From positions 186,001-250,000 of the forward strand of contig NZ_JACBFY010000008.1 of NCBI RefSeq assembly GCF_021401245.1: a DNA stretch of 64,000 bases. Direction: 5' to 3'. The stretch's first letter is position 1; each line of letters begins with the position of its first letter. Both the position numbers and the translations under genes were made by a program. The notes under the pieces were generated by a model. The model was not told where the DNA came from. It searched no databases and saw only the letters and a program-made list of their open reading frames with translations. This document shows, one piece after another, positions 6,422-12,858 of the stretch. The stretch is from Pseudacidovorax sp. NFM-22. Lineage in GTDB: Bacteria > Pseudomonadota > Gammaproteobacteria > Burkholderiales > Burkholderiaceae_C.

Positions 6422-8060
6422 GCCCATGGACCCAGTCGACGGATTGACCCAGCCGCCGGCACTGCCACCGGACGCGCCGGAGGACGCGGCCGCTCCTGCG
6501 CCAGAGGCGCAGGAGCCTTCTGAAGCTCTCGGCGCGCAAGCGCCGCTCGATGACAAGGTCGTGAGCATCGCGCAGCGCGCGAAGAAGAGACGCGTGGGCG
6601 CGGCTGAGGAGGCCAGATCGTCTGCGGTCGCCCCCCCACCCCCGGGAAATGCGACTGCGCCGACCGCGGGGACGGGGGGAAGCAAGGGCACCGATGGCGC
6701 TGGCGAGGCCGGGCCGAAGAAGCGCGAGCGGGTCATCGACTGGGGGAAGTTCAACTTCCTGGCCGAGCACTTCGCGCTGATCTACGGCACGGACACCGTG
6801 TGGGACGGCTCGACGCGGATGATCATGAAGATCAGCGCCATGGCGCACGCGCACAGCGGCGACATGGTGAAGATGTGGAAGGCGTCGGAGCGGCGCCGAA
6901 CGGTGCTGCTGACCGATGTGGTGTTCGATCCCACCGAGCAATGCGGCGACCACTGCGTCAACCTGTACGACGGCATGGCGCTGGAGCCGGCCGAGGGCGA
7001 CGTGCAGCCCATGCTTGACCTGATCCGGTTCCTGACCAGCCGCGCGTCCGACAACTACGACGACTGCGACCAGATCATGCACTGGCTGCTGTGCTGGCTG
7101 GCCTACCCGATGCAGCACCCGGGAGCCAAGCTCCGGTCGGCCGTGATCATGCACGGCGACGAGGGAGCGGGGAAGAACTTCCTCTTCGACACGGTAGTGG
7201 CCATCTACGGCAAGTACGGCGCGCTCGTGGGCCAGGATGAGCTGGAGGACAAGTTCAACGACTGGCGCAGCGCCAAGCTGTTCATCGTGGGCGATGAGGT
7301 GTCGAGCCGGGCCGAGCTGGTGCACAACAAGAACCGGCTGAAGGCGCTGATCACCAGCCCGACGGTGATGATCAACCCGAAGAACTTGGCCCGGCGCGAA
7401 GAGAAGAACCACATCAACATCGTGTTCCTCTCGAACGAGTTGCAGCCGCTGGCCCTGGACAACTCAGACCGGCGCTATCTGGTCATCTACACCCCGCGCG
7501 CCAAGGACGTCAGCTACTACCGGCAGTTGGGCCGATGGCGGGACGAGGGCGGGATCGCGGCCTTCTATCACTACCTGCTGACGTATCCGCTCGACGGCTT
7601 CGACCCCTATGCGCCGGCGCCGCTCACGCAGGCCAAGCTGGATCTGATCGACATCAACCGCAAGTCGCCGGAACGGTTCTGGTCGGAGTGGTCGGATGGT
7701 CAGCTCGAACTGCCGTACTGGAGCTGCGCGGTGTCGCAGGCATACCAGGCGTACCTGAAGTACGCGCAACGCACCGGCGACCGCTTCCCTATGCAGCGGC
7801 ACATCTTCACGCGAATGGTCACGCGCTTCAGCGAGGCGATGGGCAAGCCCGCGCGCGAGAAGGTGATGAAGGTCGAGCGGGCGGGTACGAAGAAGGCCGA
7901 GCGAATGCTGCTGGTGATCGACCCGCCCGCCGACCAGCCGCAGGGTGAGTGGGCCTCCGAGTGTGTGGAGAAGTTCCAGGAGCACCTGAAGGTCTATTGC
8001 GGCTGGATGCCCCCGTCCCCCGGCGATGGTGATTCTGGTCGCAGAGGAGCGCCGGAATGA
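6411..8060 (+). CDS. P4-type phage replicative helicase (DUF5906-like)
   Basis: A 549-residue protein with a disordered Ala/Pro-rich N-terminal 100 residues and then a superfamily 3 / P4-type helicase core: Walker A GDEGAGKN (about residues 249-256), followed by a Walker B-like segment (LFIVGDE) and a conserved Asn in the sensor position (FLSNE). This ATPase unwinds the phage origin; the partner Toprim primase is encoded directly upstream. I use the ATG at 6,411, overlapping the primase stop; an ATG at 6,426 is possible. The gene is followed by a repeat-rich non-coding stretch that is probably its target. Confidence 0.88.
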   Translation: MVDEPMDPVDGLTQPPALPPDAPEDAAAPAPEAQEPSEALGAQAPLDDKVVSIAQRAKKRRVGAAEEARSSAVAPPPPGNATAPTAGTGGSKGTDGAGEAGPKKRERVIDWGKFNFLAEHFALIYGTDTVWDGSTRMIMKISAMAHAHSGDMVKMWKASERRRTVLLTDVVFDPTEQCGDHCVNLYDGMALEPAEGDVQPMLDLIRFLTSRASDNYDDCDQIMHWLLCWLAYPMQHPGAKLRSAVIMHGDEGAGKNFLFDTVVAIYGKYGALVGQDELEDKFNDWRSAKLFIVGDEVSSRAELVHNKNRLKALITSPTVMINPKNLARREEKNHINIVFLSNELQPLALDNSDRRYLVIYTPRAKDVSYYRQLGRWRDEGGIAAFYHYLLTYPLDGFDPYAPAPLTQAKLDLIDINRKSPERFWSEWSDGQLELPYWSCAVSQAYQAYLKYAQRTGDRFPMQRHIFTRMVTRFSEAMGKPAREKVMKVERAGTKKAERMLLVIDPPADQPQGEWASECVEKFQEHLKVYCGWMPPSPGDGDSGRRGAPE

Positions 8061-8069
8061 CCCGCCGCC

Positions 8070-8293
8070 GTTACGCGGTTACGGCGCCCCGTAACTCGCA
8101 AACCCAGCACTGGCGCGGGAAGTTACGCGGTTACGCGGTTACGGCCCCCTGCGTGTGCATGTGTGCAGGCGCGTGGGTGCGTGCATGTGGGCGCGCAGGT
8201 GTGTACGTGCGAGGGGTGCGTAACCGCGTAACCGCGTAACTCGCTAGGCGTGGTGCGGGTGTGCCTGTTACGCGCGCCCGTAACCACGTAACT
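8070..8293. repeat. Cluster of GTTACGCG repeats, probable replication origin
   Basis: The 8-mer GTTACGCG or GTTACGGC and its complement CGCGTAAC / CGTAACT recur about ten times in 220 bp. Direct copies lie at 8,070-8,083 and 8,122-8,143, inverted copies at 8,090-8,096, 8,219-8,241 and 8,279-8,293, and another direct copy at 8,267-8,274. The block 8,121-8,143 is the exact reverse complement of 8,219-8,241 (23 bp), enclosing a 75-bp GT-rich alternating stretch. The position just after the helicase gene is typical for an iteron origin bound by the primase-helicase. No convincing gene is present here. Confidence 0.7.
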
Positions 8294-8319
8294 CAATCTC
8301 TTTGAAAAGGAAAAAGGAA

Positions 8320-8637
8320 ATGATGAAGGTGATGGTGAACGAGGCGGCCGGGCAGAACCGGCGGCCGGGCATCGAGAAGGTGATCGCCGAGGTGCGCCGC
8401 CGAAGCCCAAGGCTGAGCGAGCAGGAGGTGCTGGCCCAAGCCAAGGTGCTATGGACGTCGCGCTACCTGGTGGCCGATGGCAGCCGTGGTCGGACCTCGG
8501 TGCACCAAGGCGGTGCCACACCCCCCCGGGGTGGGTCCTTCCGCCGCGAGGTCCGCGGGGGTAATTCGACCCCCGCGCTCGCGCCAGTCGCTGGCCCGGA
8601 CAAAAGTCCGGTATCCGGTCCGGTCCAAGGGGTCTAG
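8320..8637 (+). CDS. Small hypothetical protein preceding terminase (105 aa)
   Basis: The ATG follows an AAGG/AAAGGAA ribosome-binding region. The first 55 residues (MMKVMVNEAAG...VLWTSRYLVADG) look like a normal helical protein. The last 50 residues are Gly/Ser/Pro-rich and overlap a run of palindromes that may form the cos site, so the 3' half may be under DNA-site rather than protein constraint. It lies between the candidate origin and terminase small subunit. No family recognised. Confidence 0.55.
   Translation: MMKVMVNEAAGQNRRPGIEKVIAEVRRRSPRLSEQEVLAQAKVLWTSRYLVADGSRGRTSVHQGGATPPRGGSFRREVRGGNSTPALAPVAGPDKSPVSGPVQGV
8518..8611. other. Cluster of palindromes upstream of terminase, candidate cos
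   Basis: Three short palindromes follow one another: CCCC/GGGG within CACCCCCCCGGGGTG near 8,519-8,534; CGCGGGGGT (8,554-8,562) with ACCCCCGCG (8,569-8,577) around AATTCG; and CCGGAC (8,596-8,601) with GTCCGG (8,606-8,611) around AAAA. In lambda-type phages cos lies immediately upstream of the small terminase gene, which starts here at 8,643. The exact cut site cannot be told from the sequence. Confidence 0.42.
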
Positions 8638-8642
8638 GTCCG

Positions 8643-9224
8643 ATGGCGATGCGCCTGATGTCCAAGGCCGAGTACGCGCGCCACCGCGGCTGCGACGAGA
8701 AGGCCGTCCGCAAGGCGATCAAGGAAGGCCGGATCTCGGCCATTCCGCAGCCGAACGGCCGCGAACTGATCGACCCCGAGGTCGCGGACATCCAGTGGGC
8801 GCGCAACACCCGCGCGCGGGCCGACAGCGCCCGCACGGCGCCGCTTTCCGAGGCCGAGGCAGGGCAAGGGGTGCCTGCACCTGAAAACGCTCCTGAGGGC
8901 CCCGTGGCCGAGGCTGCTGCCAAGGCGCCGGCCTATGCGGACTTCCGGGCCCGGCGGGAGGCGGCCGACGCCGAGATGGCCGAGATCGCTCTGGCGAAAG
9001 AGCGCCGGCTGCTGGTGGACCGCAAGGTGGCCGAGCAGGCCGCCTTCGAGAGCTTCCGCGCGCTGCGCGACAAGGCCTTCAACGTGCCACTGCGCGCGGC
9101 GTCCCGGATCGTCGGTCTGGCCGACGTGCGGGCCATCGATGCCGTCATCGCCGAGGAGCTGCGACTGGCCTTCTCTTCCTGGGAAAGCGACATGCTGGCA
9201 AGGCTGCCGGCCAAAGAGGACTGA
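8643..9224 (+). CDS. Terminase small subunit (Nu1-like)
   Basis: A 193-residue protein whose first 50 residues are a winged-helix-type DNA-binding domain of the Nu1 kind (KAEYARHRGCDEKAVRKAIK, then a strand with the PNGRELID segment). A disordered Ala/Pro/Glu linker leads to a helical C-terminal part (about residues 100-190) likely to bind the large subunit. It should recognise cos and direct packaging. Unlike lambda, it is separated from the large subunit by two extra genes. The ATG at 8,643 is used; one at 8,649 is also possible. Confidence 0.82.
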   Translation: MAMRLMSKAEYARHRGCDEKAVRKAIKEGRISAIPQPNGRELIDPEVADIQWARNTRARADSARTAPLSEAEAGQGVPAPENAPEGPVAEAAAKAPAYADFRARREAADAEMAEIALAKERRLLVDRKVAEQAAFESFRALRDKAFNVPLRAASRIVGLADVRAIDAVIAEELRLAFSSWESDMLARLPAKED

Positions 9225-9226
9225 CC

Positions 9227-11752
9227 ATGGACTACGGATCCTTCCTTCGCGCCAAGATCAAGCTCGCGCCGACCGCCGGCATCGAGGTGCCGCTGGCGGA
9301 CATCAACCCGAGCTTGAAGCCCCACACCCGCGACATCGTGCGCTGGGCGCTGGCCGGCGGCAGCCGCGCCATCTTCGCGAGCTTCGGCTTGCACAAGACG
9401 GCCACGCAGCTGGAGATCCTGCGGCAGCTGGGCGTGTGCTTCCCCGAGCTGCTGCGTCTGCAGGTCGCACCACTCGGCGTGCGCCAGGAGTTCAAGGCAG
9501 AGATCGAGGCGCGCTTCCGCGGCGACTTCGGCATCGACCTCCGCTTCATCAGGAGCGACGCCGAGGTCGACGGGCCCGGCCCCGTCTACATGACGAACTA
9601 CGAAAGCGTGCGTGATGGCAAGGTGACGCCCGGCCGCTTCGGAGCCACGAGCCTCGACGAGGCGAGCGTGCTGCGCAGCTACGGCAGCAAGACCTACCAG
9701 GAGTTCCTGCCGGCCTTCGAGCCCGTGCGCTTCAAGTTCGTGGCCACCGCCACGCCGAGCCCGAACCGCTTCAAGGAGCTGATCCACTATGCCGGCTACC
9801 TGGGTGTGATGGACACCGGCCAGGCGCTGACCCGCTTCTTCCAGCGCGACACCCAGAAGGCCGGCAACCTCACGCTCTACCCGCACAAGGAACGGGAGTT
9901 CTGGATGTGGGTCGCCAGCTGGGCGGTCTTCATCCAGCGCCCGAGCGACTTGGGCCATTCGGACGACGGCTACGTGCTGCCCGAGCTGGATGTGCGGTAC
10001 CACGAGGTGCCGAGCGACTACAGCGCGGCTGGCACTGAGAAGAACGGCCAAGGCCTGCTCATCCCCGACCTGGCCATGGGCCTCTCCGCGGCGGCAGCCG
10101 AGAAGCGGCAGAGCCTGCCCGCGCGAGTCGCCAAGGTCCGCGAGCTGGTGAAGGCTGACCCCGCCGACCACTTCGTGGTCTGGCACGACCTGGAGGACGA
10201 GCGCCACGCCATCCAGCAGGCGATCCCCGAGGCTGTCAGCGTGTGGGGCACGCAGGACCTGGAGGAGCGCGAGCAGCGCATCGTCGACTTCGGCAACGGC
10301 GCGCACCGGATCCTGTCCACCAAGCCTGTGATCGCGGGCAGCGGCTGCAACTTCCAGCGGCACTGCCACCGCGAGGTGTTCGCCGGCGTGGGCTTCAAGT
10401 TCAACGACTTCATTCAGGCCATCCACCGCGTGCACCGCTTCGGCCAGAGCAGGCGCGTGCGCATCGACATCGTCCACACGGAAGCGGAGCGCGACGTGCT
10501 GCGCACGCTGCAGCAGAAGTGGGCCCAGCACGAGGAAATGCAAAGGACCATGACAACCATCATTCGAGAGTTCGGCCTGAACCGGCTGGCGATGCAGGAC
10601 GTGCTCGCGCGCTCCATCGGCGTGAAGCGGATCGAGGTGGCGAGCGACCTCTTCACCGTCGCCAACAACGACTGCGTGGAGGAGGCGAAGCTGCAGCCGG
10701 AGAACAGCGTCGACCTGATCGTCACCAGCATCCCTTTCGCCAACCACTACGAGTACAGCCCCAGCTACAACGACTTCGGCCACACCGAAGACAACGGCCA
10801 CTTCTGGGCGCAGATGGACTTCCTGACGCCCCAGCTGCTTCGCATCCTCAAGCCCGGCCGCGTCTACGCCTGCCACGTCAAGGACCGCATCAACTTCGGC
10901 AACGTCACGGGCGCCGGCATTCCCACCGTCAGCCCATTCCACGCGGAAGCCCTGTTCCATGGCCTGAAGCACGGCTTCGACTACCTGGGCATGATCACCG
11001 TGGTCACCGACGTGGTCCGGGAGAACAACCAGACCTATCGCCTGAGCTACAGCGAGATGTGCAAGGACGGCAGCAAGATGGGGGTGGGGTCGCCGGAGTA
11101 CGTCCTGCTCTTCCACAAGCCGCAGACGGATCGGGCCAAGGGCTATGCCGACACCCGGATCGCGAAGCAGAAGAACGACTACAGCCTGGCACGCTGGCAG
11201 GTCGATGCCCACGCCTTCTGGCGCAGCAGCGGCAATCGGCAGCTCACAGCGGCGGAGATGGCCGGCTACGGCCCCGAGAAGCTCGCAAAGCTCTTCACCA
11301 CCTTCTCGCTGTCCCAGGTCTACGACTACGAGTTCCACATCCGCATCGGCGAGGAGCTGCAGGCGCGCGGCGCGCTGCCGACCGAGTTCATGAGCCTCGC
11401 ACCGGGGAGCCATCACCCCGAGGTCTGGCACGACGTGGTGCGCATGCAGACGCTGAACAACGACCAGGCGAAGCGCGCTGTCGAGCAGCACGTGTGCCCC
11501 CTGCAGTTCGACATCGTCGACAGGCTGATCGAGCGCTACAGCATGCGGGGTGAAACGGTCTACGACCCGTTCCATGGCCTGGGCACCGTGGGCGTGCGTG
11601 CGATCCGTGCCGGCCGCAAGGCGCGAGGCTCCGAACTCAACGCCGGCTACTTCATGGACCAGGTGCACTACCTGCGCGCGGCCGAGCGCGAGGCGCAGAC
11701 CCCGTCGCTCTTCGACTTCGAGGCCGAGCAAGAGGAGCGGACTGCAGCATGA
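9227..11752 (+). CDS. Superfamily 2 helicase fused to permuted N4/N6 DNA methyltransferase
   Basis: An 841-residue fusion. Residues 1 to about 440 are an SNF2/DEAD-type helicase: a divergent Walker A FGLHKT (residues 53-58, usual GLGKT), Walker B DEAS (144-147), a segment SPNRFKELIHYAGYLGVM, and motif VI QAIHRVHRFGQ (397-407). Residues about 490-830 are a beta-class permuted methyltransferase: motif IV TSIPF (500-504, in place of SPPY) and motif I DPFHGLG (780-786) followed by RGSELN. The product may modify phage DNA to avoid host restriction, with the helicase opening or translocating DNA. In known phages the two parts also occur as separate genes. It lies between terminase small subunit and a PAPS-reductase-like gene whose start overlaps its stop by 4 bp. 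Confidence 0.85.
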   Translation: MDYGSFLRAKIKLAPTAGIEVPLADINPSLKPHTRDIVRWALAGGSRAIFASFGLHKTATQLEILRQLGVCFPELLRLQVAPLGVRQEFKAEIEARFRGDFGIDLRFIRSDAEVDGPGPVYMTNYESVRDGKVTPGRFGATSLDEASVLRSYGSKTYQEFLPAFEPVRFKFVATATPSPNRFKELIHYAGYLGVMDTGQALTRFFQRDTQKAGNLTLYPHKEREFWMWVASWAVFIQRPSDLGHSDDGYVLPELDVRYHEVPSDYSAAGTEKNGQGLLIPDLAMGLSAAAAEKRQSLPARVAKVRELVKADPADHFVVWHDLEDERHAIQQAIPEAVSVWGTQDLEEREQRIVDFGNGAHRILSTKPVIAGSGCNFQRHCHREVFAGVGFKFNDFIQAIHRVHRFGQSRRVRIDIVHTEAERDVLRTLQQKWAQHEEMQRTMTTIIREFGLNRLAMQDVLARSIGVKRIEVASDLFTVANNDCVEEAKLQPENSVDLIVTSIPFANHYEYSPSYNDFGHTEDNGHFWAQMDFLTPQLLRILKPGRVYACHVKDRINFGNVTGAGIPTVSPFHAEALFHGLKHGFDYLGMITVVTDVVRENNQTYRLSYSEMCKDGSKMGVGSPEYVLLFHKPQTDRAKGYADTRIAKQKNDYSLARWQVDAHAFWRSSGNRQLTAAEMAGYGPEKLAKLFTTFSLSQVYDYEFHIRIGEELQARGALPTEFMSLAPGSHHPEVWHDVVRMQTLNNDQAKRAVEQHVCPLQFDIVDRLIERYSMRGETVYDPFHGLGTVGVRAIRAGRKARGSELNAGYFMDQVHYLRAAEREAQTPSLFDFEAEQEERTAA

Positions 11753-12858
11753 GCGTCGTGCATGTGGTCAGCGTCTCAGGCGGGAAGGACAGCCTTGCCA
11801 CGCTGCTGATCGCCATCGCTCGCTGCGGGCTGGCCAACGTGATTGCCATCTTCTGCGATACCGGGAATGAGCACCAGGAGACGTACTCTTACCTTGACTA
11901 TCTTGAGCTTGCGCTGGGCCTCAAGATCGTGCGCCTGAAAGCCGACTTCCGCGAAGAGGTGTTGGCGAAGCGAGCGTTCATCGCGGCCGATGTGCGCAAC
12001 GCGCGCGTTTACGCCACCCGGCCAGTGTTCGAGGCAGATGGCAAGACGCCAGTGCTCAAGCGTGACGGCCGCGGCAACATCGTGCTCAACAAGAAGGGCA
12101 AGCCCTTGCAGAAGACGGTGAAGGTGGGTGGCGGGCGGCGGATTCGCTGGACCAACAAGGCGAAGCGTCGCGCGTTGGCCGTGATGCTCCCCACCGGAAA
12201 TCCGTTCTTAGACCTGTGCATGTGGAAAGGGCGGTTCCCCAGTCGAAAGGCCCAGTTCTGCACGGAAGAGCTGAAGCGCAACATGGCCGTCAGCTACCAG
12301 CTGCAGCTCCTGGAGGCCGGCCACCGAGTGATTTCCTGGCAGGGTGTCCGCCGCGACGAGTCGCCGAACCGTGCCAACGCCAAGAAGTGGGAGCGCGTCG
12401 GCCGGGGCCTGTGGATTGCCAGGCCCCTTGTGGAAGCGACCGCAGCGGATGTCTTTGCGCTCGCCCAATCCCACGGCATCCGCCCGAACCCCCTCTATCT
12501 GCAGGACATGGGGCGCGTCGGCTGCATGCCGTGCATCAACTGCAGCAAGGCTGAGCTGCGAGCCATTGCCGCACGCTTCCCCGAGCACCCTGTCCGTATT
12601 GCTGAATGGGAGCGGATCGTCGGCCAGTGCAGCAAGCTGGGCTACAGCACCTTCATGGCCGATGCGCACCCTGCCAAGGACCGGCGCGTGGTGTTTGCAG
12701 ACCTGAACATCCAGGCTCGCGTTGAATGGTCCAAGACCAGCCGCGGCGGCCGCCAGTTCAACCTCCTCGACGAGGAGGAAAACGAGGGCGGCGGCTGCAG
12801 CTCGTCCTATGGCCTCTGCGAACAGCTGGAAGCCACGGTCGAGGCGGAGGTCACATGA
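11749..12858 (+). CDS. PAPS-reductase-family ATP-pyrophosphatase-like protein
   Basis: A 369-residue protein with the PP-loop SGGKDS at residues 10-15 and the extended phage PAPS-reductase pattern: FCDTGNEHQET, a cysteine-containing CTEELKR, and a CMPCINC cluster near residue 262 that could hold a metal or Fe-S centre. Members adenylate a substrate or transfer sulfur; in sulfate assimilation they reduce PAPS, but the relatives next to phage terminases have unknown substrates, and DndC, which installs DNA phosphorothioates, belongs to the same superfamily. It is translationally coupled to the methyltransferase upstream and to terminase downstream. A role in DNA modification is a hypothesis only. 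Confidence 0.83.
   Translation: MSVVHVVSVSGGKDSLATLLIAIARCGLANVIAIFCDTGNEHQETYSYLDYLELALGLKIVRLKADFREEVLAKRAFIAADVRNARVYATRPVFEADGKTPVLKRDGRGNIVLNKKGKPLQKTVKVGGGRRIRWTNKAKRRALAVMLPTGNPFLDLCMWKGRFPSRKAQFCTEELKRNMAVSYQLQLLEAGHRVISWQGVRRDESPNRANAKKWERVGRGLWIARPLVEATAADVFALAQSHGIRPNPLYLQDMGRVGCMPCINCSKAELRAIAARFPEHPVRIAEWERIVGQCSKLGYSTFMADAHPAKDRRVVFADLNIQARVEWSKTSRGGRQFNLLDEEENEGGGCSSSYGLCEQLEATVEAEVT

Noticed and set aside
8057-8239. 60-codon frame overlapping the helicase stop
   Set aside because: It is only a translation of the repeated GTTACGCG elements and the GT-rich loop, with a Cys/Gly/Arg-rich meaningless product.
10243-11553. Long plus-strand frame inside the helicase-methyltransferase gene
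   Set aside because: Arg/Gly/His-rich shadow in another frame, as expected from the high G+C content; the methyltransferase frame has the motifs.
8933-11731. 932-codon minus-strand frame opposite the methyltransferase
   Set aside because: Val/Leu/Ala/Arg-only composition without domains and directly antisense to a gene with clear catalytic motifs.
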